Shown here piece by piece: positions 11,130 to 20,754 of a stretch of DNA of 64,000 nucleotides. Each line of letters starts with the position of its first letter. Positions within the stretch are counted from its first letter, which is position 1. The position numbers were made by a program, and so were the translations under genes. The notes under the pieces were generated by a model. That model was not told where the DNA came from and made no database searches. It worked only from the letters and a program-made list of their open reading frames with translations. The DNA lies in NCBI GenBank assembly GCA_021793195.1, contig JAJYTG010000001.1, positions 62,001 through 126,000 of the forward strand, read 5' to 3'. This DNA is from Pseudomonadota bacterium (GTDB lineage Bacteria > Pseudomonadota > Gammaproteobacteria > Xanthomonadales > Rhodanobacteraceae).

Positions 11130-11758
11130 GGCCTCCCCCGCAGCAGCGGCGCGATCTGCTCCAGCGCCTGCGCCAGTACCGCGGCGGCGGAAGCCTCGGC
11201 GCGCAGCACGCGGAAGCGCTGCGGCGCGGCTTCGACGCGTGCGCGGTAGGCGCCACGCACACGCTCGAAAAAGGTGTCGTCCTCGCGCTCGATGCGGTCG
11301 GGCGCCTCGCGTCCGGCGACGCGTGCGCGGCCGGCGGACACCGGCAGATCCAGCAGCAGCGTCAAGTCCGGCTGCAGATCCAGCGCAGCCCAGCGCTCCA
11401 GCTCGCGGATGCGCGCCTGCGGCTGGCCGCGGCCGCCGCCCTGGTAGGCGTAGCTGGCGTCGGTGAAACGGTCGGCCAGCACCCACCGTCCCGACGCCAG
11501 CGCCGGTTGCACCACCTTGCGCACCAGTTCGGCGCGCGCGGCGAACATCAGCAACAGTTCGGATTCGGCGCATACGGCGTCGCGTTCCGCGTCCAGCAGC
11601 AACGTGCGCAGGGCCTCGCCCAGCGGCGTGCCGCCCGGCTCGCGCGTGCGCAGCACGGGCACGCCCCGGCCCTGCAGCCACTGTTCGATGCCGGCCAGCA
11701 ACGTACTCTTGCCGGCGCCTTCGCCGCCCTCGAGCGTGATCAAGCGTCCGCGGCTCAT
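11126..11758 (-). CDS. tmk: Thymidylate kinase
   Basis: A 210-residue dTMP kinase, making dTDP for DNA synthesis. P-loop GGEGAGKST at 11-19, the REPGGTPLGE dTMP-binding loop, DRFTDASYAYQGGGR, and a LID region with catalytic Arg residues (DRIEREDDTFFERV). Start ATGA overlaps the mltG stop and the end overlaps the holB start, so mltG, tmk and holB are translated as a coupled set. Confidence 0.97.
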   Translation of the reverse strand: MSRGRLITLEGGEGAGKSTLLAGIEQWLQGRGVPVLRTREPGGTPLGEALRTLLLDAERDAVCAESELLLMFAARAELVRKVVQPALASGRWVLADRFTDASYAYQGGGRGQPQARIRELERWAALDLQPDLTLLLDLPVSAGRARVAGREAPDRIEREDDTFFERVRGAYRARVEAAPQRFRVLRAEASAAAVLAQALEQIAPLLRGRP

Positions 11759-12783
11759 GGCTTGCGATGCAGGATGTAACGGTCGATGGCCGCGTCCTGC
11801 TGCCGGAGGGTCTCGGAAAACACGTGGGTGCCGTCGCCGCGGGCCACGAAGTACAGCGACTTGCCCGCAGCCGGGTGCAGCGCGGCGATCACCGCCGGCG
11901 CGCCGGGCATGCAGATCGGCGTGGGCGGCAGCCCGGCATGCACGTAGGTGTTCCAGGGCGTGTCGGTCTCGAGGTCCTTGCGGGTGATGACGCCGTGGTA
12001 GGCCGCGCCCATGCCGTAGATGACCGTGGGGTCGGTCTGCAGCTTCATGCCGCGTTCGAGCCGGCGCACGAACACGCCGGCGATGCGTGCGCGTTCGTCG
12101 GGCCGCGCGGTCTCCTTCTCGACGATCGAGGCCAGGATCAGTGCCTGGTACGGCGTGCGCAGCGGCAGGCCGGAAGCGCGCCGCGGCCACTGCGCGGCCA
12201 GCAGCCGCTGCATGGCGCGGTACGCGCGGCGCAGCACGTCGAGGTCGGAATCGCCCAGCACGTAGGCGTAGGTCTGCGGCAGCAGCCAGCCTTCCGGGCC
12301 GGGTGCCGGGATGCCCAGCGCGCGGGTCGCCTGTGCGTCGTCCATGTGCTGCAGCGTGTGCCGCAGCTCCGGCGCCCGCGCCAGCGCCGCGCGCACCTGC
12401 GCGAACGTCCAGCCGTCCACCAGCGTGAACATGTGCTGCACCACGCGACCGGCGGCCATGTCCTGCAGCAGCACCCGCGGCGTCATGCCGGGCGCCAGCG
12501 CGTATTCGCCCGCATGCAGGCGGCCGGTCACACCCATCCACGCCGCCAGCGCACGCCAGTACAGGGTCGGCGCGCGCGTGTAGCCCCGTCGTTCGAGCTG
12601 CGCGGCGATGGCCTTCAGCGCGCTGCCGCGCGCCACCACGATGCGCGCCGGCGCGGCCACGGACAGCGGCGCATCGGCAAAGGCACGCACGTCGCGGACC
12701 AGCCATGCGACGCCGCCCGCCGCCAGCAGCAGGGCCAGCAGGATCAGCAGTGCGGCCAGGCGTGTGCTTGGGTGCAGGCTCAT
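11755..12783 (-). CDS. mltG: Endolytic transglycosylase MltG
   Basis: A 342-residue inner-membrane enzyme that cleaves nascent peptidoglycan and may end glycan-strand synthesis. One N-terminal membrane anchor (about residues 7-28) precedes a LysM-like part and the YceG domain. The signature SIVEKETARPDER carries the catalytic glutamate (about Glu222), followed by LQTDPTVIYG and the YNTY-like NTYVHAGLPPTPI. Its ATG overlaps the pabC stop as ATGA. Confidence 0.95.
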   Translation of the reverse strand: MSLHPSTRLAALLILLALLLAAGGVAWLVRDVRAFADAPLSVAAPARIVVARGSALKAIAAQLERRGYTRAPTLYWRALAAWMGVTGRLHAGEYALAPGMTPRVLLQDMAAGRVVQHMFTLVDGWTFAQVRAALARAPELRHTLQHMDDAQATRALGIPAPGPEGWLLPQTYAYVLGDSDLDVLRRAYRAMQRLLAAQWPRRASGLPLRTPYQALILASIVEKETARPDERARIAGVFVRRLERGMKLQTDPTVIYGMGAAYHGVITRKDLETDTPWNTYVHAGLPPTPICMPGAPAVIAALHPAAGKSLYFVARGDGTHVFSETLRQQDAAIDRYILHRKP

Positions 12784-13604
12784 GCATCCGCCCCGCCGAT
12801 CCCCACCGCCGCGAACAGCTCCTGCAGCCGCCGCGCCCAGGGGCCGACCCGCAGCCGGTGGTCCTGCAGCCGCCGTACCGGCAACGCGCCGCGCACCGCG
12901 GAAACCAGGATCAGCTCGCTGGCCTGCGCCAGGACCGCGGCCGGCAGCGTGCGTTCCCGCGCTTCGGCCACGTCGCGCAGCACCAGCGCACGGCCGACGC
13001 CGGCGACGCCGGCACGGTCCACGCGCGGCGTCAGCAGCCGCCCGTCGAGCACGGCGAAGAGATTGGCCGCGGTGGCACCGATCACCAGGCCGGTCGTATC
13101 CAGCATCAGACCCTCCGCGATCGCGGGATCGCACCATTCGGCGCGCGCCAGCACCTGCTCCAGCCGGTTGAGGTGCTTGAGGCCCGCCAGCCGCGGCTGG
13201 CGTGCGACACGCAGGTCGCAGAAGCGTACCCGGATTCCCCGCCGGTACCAATGCGCCGGCACCCGTGGCGCCGGTGCCAGACCGAGGACGCCACGCGGAT
13301 GCGCCGGCCGCGGCGGCGCGTAGCCGCGCGCACCGCTGCCGCGCGTCCAGGTGATGCGCAGGACTGCATCGGCCGCGCCGCGGATCAGCCGGTCGCGCTC
13401 GTCGGCCAGCCACCGTGGATCAGGCGTCGGCAGGTGCAGCCGCCGGCAACCCTCCTGCAGCCGCCGCAGATGCTCCCGCCACAGCGGGCAGCGGCCATGT
13501 CGCACGCGCAGGGTCTCGAACAGGCCGTCGCCGTAGAGCAGGCCACGGTCATCCGCCGCCAGCGTGGCGCAGGTCCGGCCATCGACGCGGACGCGGGTTT
13601 TCAC
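12780..13604 (-). CDS. pabC: Aminodeoxychorismate lyase
   Basis: A 274-residue fold-type IV pyridoxal-phosphate enzyme that releases p-aminobenzoate and pyruvate from aminodeoxychorismate in folate synthesis. Seen: YGDGLFETL (24-32), the Schiff-base Lys143 in GLKHLNRLEQ, and the cofactor phosphate region GLVIGATAANLF. The start is a GTG at 13604 in a GTGA overlap with the end of pabB. Pairing with pabB supports this over a D-amino-acid or branched-chain aminotransferase. Confidence 0.93.
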   Translation of the reverse strand: MKTRVRVDGRTCATLAADDRGLLYGDGLFETLRVRHGRCPLWREHLRRLQEGCRRLHLPTPDPRWLADERDRLIRGAADAVLRITWTRGSGARGYAPPRPAHPRGVLGLAPAPRVPAHWYRRGIRVRFCDLRVARQPRLAGLKHLNRLEQVLARAEWCDPAIAEGLMLDTTGLVIGATAANLFAVLDGRLLTPRVDRAGVAGVGRALVLRDVAEARERTLPAAVLAQASELILVSAVRGALPVRRLQDHRLRVGPWARRLQELFAAVGIGGADA

Positions 13605-14950
13605 GCCTGCCCCAGAGCGCGCAGCAGCCCGCGCGCCTTGTGCCGGGTCTCCTCCAGCTCGTTCGCGGGCTCGGAGTCGGCGACGATGCCGGCGCCGGCG
13701 CGCAGCCGGACGCGATCGCCGCACAGCAGCAGGGTACGGATGAGGATGTTCAGATCCAGGTCGCCGCTGCGGTCCAGGTATCCCAGCGCGCCGGTGTAGG
13801 GCCCGCGGCCGACGCCCTCCAGTTCGGCGATGATCTCCATGCAGCGCACCTTGGGGCAGCCGGTGATGGTACCGCCGGGGAACACCGCCGCGATCGCCTC
13901 GCCCGGCGTGATCCCGGCGCGCAGCCTGCCGCGCACGTTGGAAACGATGTGGTGCACGTGCGCATAGCTTTCCACGACCATCAGCTCGTCCACGCGCACC
14001 GATCCCGGCTCGCAGACGCGGCCCAGATCGTTGCGCTCCAGATCGATCAGCATGACATGCTCGGCCCGCTCCTTGGGGTGGCCCACCAGCTCGTGCACGC
14101 GCGCCGCGTCGGCGCCGCCGGCCATGCGCGGTCTCGTGCCGGCGATCGGACGCGTCTGCGCTTCGCGGCCGCGCACTTCGAGCAGCCGCTCGGGCGAGGA
14201 ACTGGCCAGCGCCCAGCCCCCGGCCTGCAGCAGCCCGGCAAACGGTGCCGGATTGGCCTCGCGCAGGGCCGCGTACAGCGCCGACGGCACAGGCGCGCGC
14301 GTGAACCGCGCGCGCCATTCGCGCGACAGATTGACCTGAAAGGTGTCGCCGGCATGCAGGTAATCGCGGATGCGCGCCACGCCATCGAGGAAACGCTGCG
14401 GCGGATCTTCGTGCAGCCACGCCCGCGGCAGCGGCGGCATGGCCTGCGCCGTCGCCTCCAGGTCGGCCCGCAGCGTGTCCAGCAGCGCGGCATGGCCCTC
14501 CTCGGCCACCAGCACGGTGCGCCCGCCGGCATGATCCACCAGCGCGGCGGCCGGACAGCGCAGCGCCAGCGCGACCGGAACGCCGGACTCCGGGGCCGCC
14601 GGCAGGCGCAGGCGCGGCTCGATCTCGCCGGCCAGTTCGTAGCCGAGGTACAGCGCCCAGCCGCCGGTGAAGGGCAGCCCGCACGCCCGCGGCGGCCGTC
14701 GTTCGGCGCGCCAGGCCGCATCCAGCGCATCGAGAAAACGCACTGCGCGCGGCAGACCCCCGCCGTCGTGCACGCGACCGTCGGCTTCGAGGCGCAATGC
14801 ATTCTGCGGAAAGGCGAACAGGATGTCCCAGCGCGCCTGCGCGGTACCGCACGCCACGCTCTGCAGCAGCAGCGGATAGCGCTGCGGAAATGCCGCGGCC
14901 GGAACCAGCAGATCGCTGCGGACCGGCAGGATGCGTGTGATCGCACCCAT
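13601..14950 (-). CDS. pabB: Aminodeoxychorismate synthase component I
   Basis: A 449-residue chorismate-utilising enzyme. The C-terminal core has PIAGTRPR, the HVMLIDLERNDLG Mg-binding block, HHIVSNVRG, and GGTITGCPK, whose lysine is the PabB-type catalytic residue (anthranilate synthase has a different residue there). The N-terminal half is the divergent pseudo-repeat. No pabA glutaminase lies nearby. It is 11 bases downstream of fabF and overlaps pabC. Confidence 0.95.
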   Translation of the reverse strand: MGAITRILPVRSDLLVPAAAFPQRYPLLLQSVACGTAQARWDILFAFPQNALRLEADGRVHDGGGLPRAVRFLDALDAAWRAERRPPRACGLPFTGGWALYLGYELAGEIEPRLRLPAAPESGVPVALALRCPAAALVDHAGGRTVLVAEEGHAALLDTLRADLEATAQAMPPLPRAWLHEDPPQRFLDGVARIRDYLHAGDTFQVNLSREWRARFTRAPVPSALYAALREANPAPFAGLLQAGGWALASSSPERLLEVRGREAQTRPIAGTRPRMAGGADAARVHELVGHPKERAEHVMLIDLERNDLGRVCEPGSVRVDELMVVESYAHVHHIVSNVRGRLRAGITPGEAIAAVFPGGTITGCPKVRCMEIIAELEGVGRGPYTGALGYLDRSGDLDLNILIRTLLLCGDRVRLRAGAGIVADSEPANELEETRHKARGLLRALGQA

Positions 14951-14961
14951 GCGGGCGACAG

Positions 14962-16200
14962 TCAGAGCGGGCGGAACGCCAGCGTGCCGTTGGTGCCGCC
15001 GAACCCGAACGAGTTGGAAAGCACGGCACGCAGGTGCGCCTGGCGCGCGCGGTTGGGCACGAAATCAAGGTCGCAGCCTTCGCCCGGCCGCTCGAGGTTG
15101 ATGGTCGGCGGCACCACGCCGTCGCGCAGCGCCAGCACCGAGAAGATCGCCTCGACGCCGCCGGCGGCACCCAGCAGGTGTCCGGTCATCGATTTGGTGG
15201 AACTGACCATCAGCCTGCGCGCCTGCGCGCCGAACAGGCTCTTGATGCCCTGCACCTCGGCGAGGTCGCCGGCCGGCGTGGAGGTTCCGTGGGCGTTGAT
15301 GTAATCCACGTCCTCGGGATTGAGCCCGGCATCGCGCATGGCGTTGGCCATGCAGCGCGCGCCGCCTTCGCCGTTGTCGCTGGGCGCGGTGATGTGGTAG
15401 GCGTCGCCGCTCATGCCGAAACCGGCCAATTCGCAATAGATGCGCGCGCCGCGCCGGCGCGCGTGCTCGTACTCCTCCAGCACCAGCACTCCGGCGCCGT
15501 TGGACAGCACGAAGCCGTCGCGGTCGGCGTCCCAGGGGCGGCTGGCGCGGGTGGGCTCGTCGTTGCGCGTGGACAGCGCGCGCGCCGCGCAGAAGCCGCC
15601 GACGGCGGTGCCGGTGGTGGCGTATTCGGAGCCGCCGGCGATCATCACGTCGGCATCGCCGTACTGGATCATGCGCATGGCCAGGCCCAGATTGTGCGTG
15701 GCCGTGGTGCAGGCGGTGACGCAGGCGATGTTGGGGCCCTTCAGGTCGAGCATGATCGACAGGTTGCCCGAGATCATGTTGATGATCGAACTGGGCACGA
15801 AGAACGGCGAGATCTTGCGCACGCCGGCCTCGTGGAAGGTGATGCTGGTGCGCTCGATGGTGGCGATGCCGCCGATGCCCGCGCCGATGGCCACGCCGAT
15901 GCGCTCGGCGTCGTGCTCGTGCGGGTGCAGCCCGGCATCCTTCAGCGCGTCCACCGCGGCGGCGATGCCGTAGTGGATGAACGGGTCCATCTTCTTGACG
16001 TCCTTGGCCGGCACGTAGGCGGCCGGATCGAAATCGCGCACCTCCCCGGCGATGCGGGTGGGAAAGGTGGAGGCATCGAACTGGGTCAGCGGGCCGATGC
16101 CGCTGACGCCCTCGCGGATGGCGCGCCAGGCGCCGTCCAGGTCGTTGCCGACCGGCGACTTGATGCCCATGCCGGTGATGACGACGCGTCTCTTGCTCAC
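14962..16200 (-). CDS. fabF: 3-oxoacyl-ACP synthase II
   Basis: A 412-residue condensing enzyme for fatty-acid elongation. The catalytic triad is present: Cys164 ([10 protein letters not shown]), His in [11 protein letters not shown], and His in [12 protein letters not shown], with the closing [11 protein letters not shown]. It lies downstream of acpP, with a hairpin terminator in between, and upstream of pabB. Confidence 0.97.
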   Translation of the reverse strand: MSKRRVVITGMGIKSPVGNDLDGAWRAIREGVSGIGPLTQFDASTFPTRIAGEVRDFDPAAYVPAKDVKKMDPFIHYGIAAAVDALKDAGLHPHEHDAERIGVAIGAGIGGIATIERTSITFHEAGVRKISPFFVPSSIINMISGNLSIMLDLKGPNIACVTACTTATHNLGLAMRMIQYGDADVMIAGGSEYATTGTAVGGFCAARALSTRNDEPTRASRPWDADRDGFVLSNGAGVLVLEEYEHARRRGARIYCELAGFGMSGDAYHITAPSDNGEGGARCMANAMRDAGLNPEDVDYINAHGTSTPAGDLAEVQGIKSLFGAQARRLMVSSTKSMTGHLLGAAGGVEAIFSVLALRDGVVPPTINLERPGEGCDLDFVPNRARQAHLRAVLSNSFGFGGTNGTLAFRPL

Positions 16201-16266
16201 GCTCTACCTACCCCGGGCGCGCCCGCCCGCGCTGTCTGCACGCCATACGCGCGCGCAGGGACCCTC

Positions 16267-16299
16267 AGAAAACGAAAGCTGCGCCTTACGACGCAGCTT
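16267..16299 (-). terminator. Intrinsic terminator between acpP and fabF
   Basis: Read on the minus strand, an 8-base stem (AAGCTGCG, CGCAGCTT at 16292-16299 and 16276-16283) with an 8-base loop is followed by a T-rich tail (TCGTTTTC). It sits 43 bases after the acpP stop and about 67 before the fabF start, so it should end or attenuate acpP transcripts. Confidence 0.75.
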
Positions 16300-16341
16300 C
16301 GCGGATGCAGCCCTGGCCATGCCGCGCATGGCGCGCCGGAT

Positions 16342-16581
16342 TCAGGCCTTGACGTGCGCCTTGATGTAGTCGATGGCCTGCTGCACGGTGGTGATCTTCT
16401 CCGCTTCTTCGTCGGGAATCTCGCACTCGAACTCCTCCTCGAGCGCCATCACCAGCTCGACGGTGTCGAGCGAATCGGCACCCAGATCGTCCACGAACGA
16501 GGCCGTGGGGGTGACGTCCTCCTCCTTCACACCCAACTGCTCGACGACGATCTTCTTGACGCGCTCTTCGATGGTGCTCAT
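16342..16581 (-). CDS. acpP: Acyl carrier protein
   Basis: A 79-residue acidic four-helix carrier. Ser37 in [20 protein letters not shown]-type context is the phosphopantetheine site. Length and sequence are standard for AcpP. It has its own promoter-like sequence upstream and a terminator downstream, consistent with the high expression expected for this protein. Confidence 0.98.
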   Translation of the reverse strand: MSTIEERVKKIVVEQLGVKEEDVTPTASFVDDLGADSLDTVELVMALEEEFECEIPDEEAEKITTVQQAIDYIKAHVKA

Positions 16582-16616
16582 GGGATCTCAAGACCTCGCG
16601 GGAAAAAAGCCGGCGC

Positions 16617-16622
16617 ATTGTA
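16617..16622 (-). promoter_or_regulatory. acpP promoter -10 box
   Basis: On the minus strand, TACAAT about 35 bases before the acpP start, with a GCGACA-like -35 about 15 bases further upstream. It lies in the 83-base gap after fabG. Confidence 0.55.
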
Positions 16623-16664
16623 GTGTGAAAGCGGGGGTGTCGCTACCGTCCGGCGCCGGCGCCG

Positions 16665-17408
16665 TCACGGCATGTACATGCCGCCGTTGACGTGCAACGT
16701 TTCGCCGGTGATGTAGCCGGCCGCAGGTGATGCCAGGAACAGCACCGCCTGGGCAATGTCCGCCGGCGCGCCCAGGCGGCCCAGTGCGATCTGCGCCTCC
16801 AGTGCCTTGCGCTGCTCCGCGCCCAGCGCGCGCGTCATGTCGGTATCGATGAAGCCGGGCGCCACCACGTTGACGGTGATCCCGCGCGAACCGATCTCGC
16901 GCGCCAGCGATTTGGAGAATGCGATGATGCCGGCCTTGGACGCGGCGTAGTTGGCCTGTCCCGGATTGCCGGTGACCCCGACCACCGAGGCGATGTTGAC
17001 GATGCGCCCGCGGCGCGCCTTCATCATCGTGCGCAACGCCGCCTTGCAGGTGCGGTAGACCGAGCTGAGGTTGGTGTCGAGGATGGCCTGCCAGTCCTCG
17101 TCTTTCATGCGCAGCAGCAGCTGGTCGCGGGTGATCCCGGCGTTGTTGACCAGAATGGACAGCTTACCGTGCCGCCGCACGATGTCCTCGACCAGCGCCT
17201 CCACCGCGGCACCGTCGGTCACATCCAGCACGCAGCCTTCGCCGCCGCGCGCGGCCAGCCGCTGCGTGATCGCAGCGGCGCCCTCGCCGCGCGTAGCGGT
17301 GCCGACCACATGCGCGCCGGCGGCGGCCAGCACGTCGGCGATGGCGGCGCCGATGCCGCGGCTGGCGCCGGTCACCAGCGCGACTTCGCCTTCGGGAAGA
17401 GTCTGCAT
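16665..17408 (-). CDS. fabG: 3-oxoacyl-ACP reductase
   Basis: A 247-residue SDR catalysing the NADPH reduction of 3-oxoacyl-ACP. Cofactor motif TGASRGIG (13-20), NNAGITRD, the Ser of NIASVVG, YAASKAG and the closing HVNGGMYM all fit FabG. The ATG at 17408 has a GGAGATC site directly upstream. Position between fabD and acpP is the standard fab order. Confidence 0.96.
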   Translation of the reverse strand: MQTLPEGEVALVTGASRGIGAAIADVLAAAGAHVVGTATRGEGAAAITQRLAARGGEGCVLDVTDGAAVEALVEDIVRRHGKLSILVNNAGITRDQLLLRMKDEDWQAILDTNLSSVYRTCKAALRTMMKARRGRIVNIASVVGVTGNPGQANYAASKAGIIAFSKSLAREIGSRGITVNVVAPGFIDTDMTRALGAEQRKALEAQIALGRLGAPADIAQAVLFLASPAAGYITGETLHVNGGMYMP

Positions 17409-17467
17409 GGGATCTCCGGTTGCAGGGTGGGAACGATGGCCGCCGCGCGGCGCGTGGACTCGGGCTC

Positions 17468-18478
17468 TCAGGCCCAGGCCGCAAGCGCGGCTTCCAGATC
17501 CGCCGGCAGGCCCAGCGCACGCGCATCCAGCGCGCGGTCGATGCGCCGGGACAGCCCCGTCAGCACCTTGCCCGGGCCGCACTCGGCCACGCGCGTGATG
17601 CCCTGCGCGGCCATCGCCTGCACGGTGTCGGTCCAGCGTACCGGCATGTAGAGCTGGCGTTCCAGCGCCGCACGGATGTATTCGATCCCGCCGTAGGCGC
17701 GCGCCTCGACATTCTGCAGCACCGGCGTGTGCGGCGTGCGCCAGGTCACGCCGGCCATACGCTCGGCCAGGCGCGAGGCGGCATCGCGCATCAGCTCGCA
17801 GTGCGAGGGCACCGAGACCGGCAGGCGCACCGATTTGCGCACGCCGCGTTCGGCCAGTCGCGCCAGTACGCGCTCGACCGCCTCGACGCGGCCGGCGATC
17901 ACGGTCTGCCCCGGGGCGTTGTAGTTGGCCGGCGTCACCACCTGGCCTTCGGCCACCTCGGCGCAGACTTCGGCGATCAGTTCGTCCTCGCCGCCCAGTA
18001 CCGCGGCCATCGCGCCCTGCCCTTCGGGCACGGCGTCCTGCATCAGGCGTCCGCGCTCGGCCACCAGTGCGGCAGCCTCGCCCAGTTCCAGGGCACCGGC
18101 GGCGACCAGCGCGGTGTACTCGCCCAGGCTGTGTCCGGCCAGCAGCGCCGGCTGCGCGCCGCCGCGGGCCTGCCAGACCCGCCACACCGCCACCCCGGCC
18201 GCCAGCAGCGCCGGCTGGGTGTGCTCGGTGCGGTTGAGCTGCGCCTCGGGACCCCGCTGCGCCAGCGCCCACAGGTCCAGGCCCACGGCGGCCGAAGCCT
18301 CCGCGAACGCGCGCTCCACTGCCGGCTGCAGTGCGGCCAGCTCGCCCAGCATCCCCAGCGCCTGCGAGCCCTGGCCCGGAAAGACGAAGGCGAGACCCGG
18401 ATCGACGCGCGTGCCGGGCCCACCGCCCGCGGACGGATCGTGGGACAAGAGCGTCGCGGAGGGGGTGATCTCGTTCAT
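17468..18478 (-). CDS. fabD: Malonyl-CoA:ACP transacylase
   Basis: Moves malonyl from CoA to ACP. The core begins FVFPGQGSQ; nucleophile Ser117 lies in GHSLGEY, and the His of VPSHCELM completes the dyad. With the ATG at 18478 the protein is 336 residues, carrying about 26 extra N-terminal residues with low conservation. That ATG has no strong ribosome-binding site, so a start inside the extension (a TTG about 11 codons in) is possible. Confidence 0.95.
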   Translation of the reverse strand: MNEITPSATLLSHDPSAGGGPGTRVDPGLAFVFPGQGSQALGMLGELAALQPAVERAFAEASAAVGLDLWALAQRGPEAQLNRTEHTQPALLAAGVAVWRVWQARGGAQPALLAGHSLGEYTALVAAGALELGEAAALVAERGRLMQDAVPEGQGAMAAVLGGEDELIAEVCAEVAEGQVVTPANYNAPGQTVIAGRVEAVERVLARLAERGVRKSVRLPVSVPSHCELMRDAASRLAERMAGVTWRTPHTPVLQNVEARAYGGIEYIRAALERQLYMPVRWTDTVQAMAAQGITRVAECGPGKVLTGLSRRIDRALDARALGLPADLEAALAAWA

Positions 18479-18593
18479 GTGCGGTCAGGCTGCGGCATCG
18501 GACCGGTGCGGAATGCGGCTGTGGGCATGGGCTGGGCTGACGGTCAAAGGGTCGCGCGCCGCATCCGGCGGCAGGCCGGCCCGTGCGCGCGGA

Positions 18594-19562
18594 CTAGTAG
18601 CGAATCAGCGCCGAGGCCCAGGTGAAGCCGCCGCCGAAGGCCTCCAGCAGCAGGGTCTGGCCGCGCTGGACACGACCGCTGCGCACCGCCTCGTCCAGCG
18701 CCAGCGGCACCGAACCGGAGGAGGTGTTGCCGTGCCGGTCCACGGTGACGATCACGCGCTCCATCGGCAATCCCAGACGCCGTGCGGTGGCCTCGATGAT
18801 GCGCAGGTTGGCCTGGTGCGGAATCAGCCAGTCGACCTGCGATTCGTGCATGCCGGCCGCTTCCAGCGTCTCGCCGACGATGCGATCGAGCGTACGCACC
18901 GCCACTTTGAACACCTCGTTGCCGCTCATGCGGATGCTGACGCCGGCATTTTCGGCGCCGGGCCTGAAACCGACCGATACGCCCACCGGGTTGTACAGCA
19001 GATTCTTGTAACCGCCGTCGGCGTGCAGCTTGGTGGTGAGGATGCCGGGCTCGTCGCCGGCCTCCAGCACCACCGCGCCGGCGCCGTCGCCGAACAGCAC
19101 GCAGGTGGAACGGTCGCCCCAGTCGACCATGCGGGTCAGGGTTTCGGAACCCACCACCAGCGCCCTGCGCGCGCTGCCGGCACGGATGAAGCTGTCGGCC
19201 ACACCCAGCGCGTAGACGAACCCGGAACACGCGGCGTTGACATCGAACGCGGCACAGCCGTTGGCGCCCAGGCGGTGCTGCAACAGACAGGCGGTGGAAG
19301 GAAAGACCAGGTCCGGCGTGGTGGTGCCCAGCACGATCAGGTCGATCTCGCCCGGCGCCACTCCGGCATCCTGCAGCGCGGCGGTGGCGGCATGGAAGGC
19401 CAGATCGCCGGTGGTCTCGCCCTCGGCGGCCTTACGCCGTTCGCGGATGCCGGTGCGGGTGCGGATCCACTCGTCGCTGGTGTCGACCAGGCGCTCGAGA
19501 TCGGCGTTGGTCACGACATGGCTGGGCAGATAGCTGCCCGTGCCGGCAATGCGTGCGTACAT
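18594..19562 (-). CDS. fabH: 3-oxoacyl-ACP synthase III
   Basis: A 322-residue ketoacyl synthase starting fatty-acid synthesis from acyl-CoA and malonyl-ACP. Catalytic residues: Cys112 (AACSG), the His of IPHQAN and the Asn of GNTSS; the C-terminus [14 protein letters not shown] is typical. Encoded between rpmF and fabD, the usual rpmF-fabHDG arrangement. Substrate preference (acetyl versus branched) cannot be read here, though the window encodes leucine catabolism that would yield branched acyl-CoAs. Confidence 0.97.
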   Translation of the reverse strand: MYARIAGTGSYLPSHVVTNADLERLVDTSDEWIRTRTGIRERRKAAEGETTGDLAFHAATAALQDAGVAPGEIDLIVLGTTTPDLVFPSTACLLQHRLGANGCAAFDVNAACSGFVYALGVADSFIRAGSARRALVVGSETLTRMVDWGDRSTCVLFGDGAGAVVLEAGDEPGILTTKLHADGGYKNLLYNPVGVSVGFRPGAENAGVSIRMSGNEVFKVAVRTLDRIVGETLEAAGMHESQVDWLIPHQANLRIIEATARRLGLPMERVIVTVDRHGNTSSGSVPLALDEAVRSGRVQRGQTLLLEAFGGGFTWASALIRY

Positions 19563-19634
19563 CGGGCCTGCCCCCCGGAGCGTGGCGTTGCGGACGCTGG
19601 CGCGGCTGGAATCGGCCGCGGCAGAGCGGCCGGT

Positions 19635-19829
19635 TCAGTCTTCGTCGACCGCCGCGGCGACGTCCTGGATCACCTTCCTGCCGCGGTAGTAGCCATCCTT
19701 GGTGATGTGATGGCGGCGGTGCACTTCACCGCTGGTCGGGTCGGTGGACAGCTGGACGGGCGTGAGCGCGTCGTGCGCGCGGCGCATGCCGCGGCGGGAA
19801 GGCGTCTTGCGGCTTTTCTGGACTGCCAT
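19635..19829 (-). CDS. rpmF: 50S ribosomal protein L32
   Basis: A 64-residue basic protein beginning [20 protein letters not shown], the L32 signature. The usual zinc-binding cysteines are absent (the paired positions carry no Cys), so this is the C-minus form. Lies 19 bases after yceD and upstream of fabH, as in most proteobacteria. Confidence 0.97.
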   Translation of the reverse strand: MAVQKSRKTPSRRGMRRAHDALTPVQLSTDPTSGEVHRRHHITKDGYYRGRKVIQDVAAAVDED

Positions 19830-19848
19830 GGGGTATCTCCGGAGATCC

Positions 19849-20352
19849 TCAGTCGTGCTTCAGTTGTTGCAGTGCGGCGAAGGGCTTGGCCGATGCCTCT
19901 CCGGCCGGGCCCGCCGCCAGCCACGGCGCCAGCGCCGCCTCGCTGCCGGGGCGCACCGGTACCAGCGGCAGCGCCAGCAGCAGTTCGTCCTCGATCACCT
20001 CCGCCAACCGCAGCGGGCCCTGCACCAGCAGGGGCTCGTGCCGCGGCGGCAGGCCCGCTTCCTCGGCCTCGTCCGCAATCAGGCCCAGCCGCTGCGCCAC
20101 CTGCAGCGTGGCGTCGAACGGCTCCAGCGTACGCTGGCACAGCAGCCGCACCGAAGCCGTGGCCTCCAGCGCAAGGTAGCGCGTGCCCAGCTCGTCAAGG
20201 CCAAACTCGAGCCGGTACGCCACACTTCCGCCATCGGTGGCCAGCAAACCCGCCAGCCGGGGCAGGCCAGCGACCGGCAGGGCACCGGTGAAGGAGCGCC
20301 GCGCCGCCACCATGCGCCAAGCGTCCACCGATTCGGGCAGATGCGCGGACAT
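19849..20352 (-). CDS. yceD: YceD family protein (23S rRNA accumulation)
   Basis: A 167-residue DUF177/YceD protein, linked in other bacteria to 23S rRNA processing or accumulation. The signature [11 protein letters not shown] in the middle and the acidic DEAEEAG...[11 protein letters not shown] segment are conserved. Its place directly before rpmF is a near-universal arrangement. A TACCAT box about 15 bases upstream on the minus strand may be the operon promoter. Confidence 0.93.
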   Translation of the reverse strand: MSAHLPESVDAWRMVAARRSFTGALPVAGLPRLAGLLATDGGSVAYRLEFGLDELGTRYLALEATASVRLLCQRTLEPFDATLQVAQRLGLIADEAEEAGLPPRHEPLLVQGPLRLAEVIEDELLLALPLVPVRPGSEAALAPWLAAGPAGEASAKPFAALQQLKHD

Positions 20353-20385
20353 GAACGAGGCATGGTAGCAGCGCGGCGCAGCGAG

Positions 20386-20754
20386 TCAATCGCCCGTGCC
20401 CGCCGCCGGGGCACCGCCCTCCAGCTGGTCGAGGAAATCGACCGCGCGCCGCAGATGGGGGATGACGATCGAACCCCCGACCACCAGGCCCACCTGGAAC
20501 GCTTCCATCATTTCCTCGCGGCCTACGCCGGCCTCCCGGCACTGCGCCACGTGGTAGCTGACGCAGTCGTCGCAGCGCAGCACCAGCGAGGCCACCAGTC
20601 CCAGCAGTTCCTTGGTGCGCACATCCAGCGCACCGTCGCGGTAGCACTGCGTGTCCAGCGCGAAGAAACGCCGCACCACCTGGTTGTCGTGTTCGAGGAT
20701 GCGCGCGTTCATGCGCTGGCGGAACTCGGTGAACCGGCGCACACGGTCGCTCAT
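20386..20754 (-). CDS. Carboxymuconolactone decarboxylase-like (AhpD-type) protein
   Basis: A 122-residue helical protein with the AhpD-type redox motif Cys61-Asp-Asp-Cys64 followed by His68 (CDDCVSYH). Family members act as small disulfide reductases or peroxidases rather than true decarboxylases when they have CxxC. It is translationally coupled by an ATGA overlap to the glutaredoxin gene that follows, which favours a thiol-redox role. Confidence 0.85.
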   Translation of the reverse strand: MSDRVRRFTEFRQRMNARILEHDNQVVRRFFALDTQCYRDGALDVRTKELLGLVASLVLRCDDCVSYHVAQCREAGVGREEMMEAFQVGLVVGGSIVIPHLRRAVDFLDQLEGGAPAAGTGD

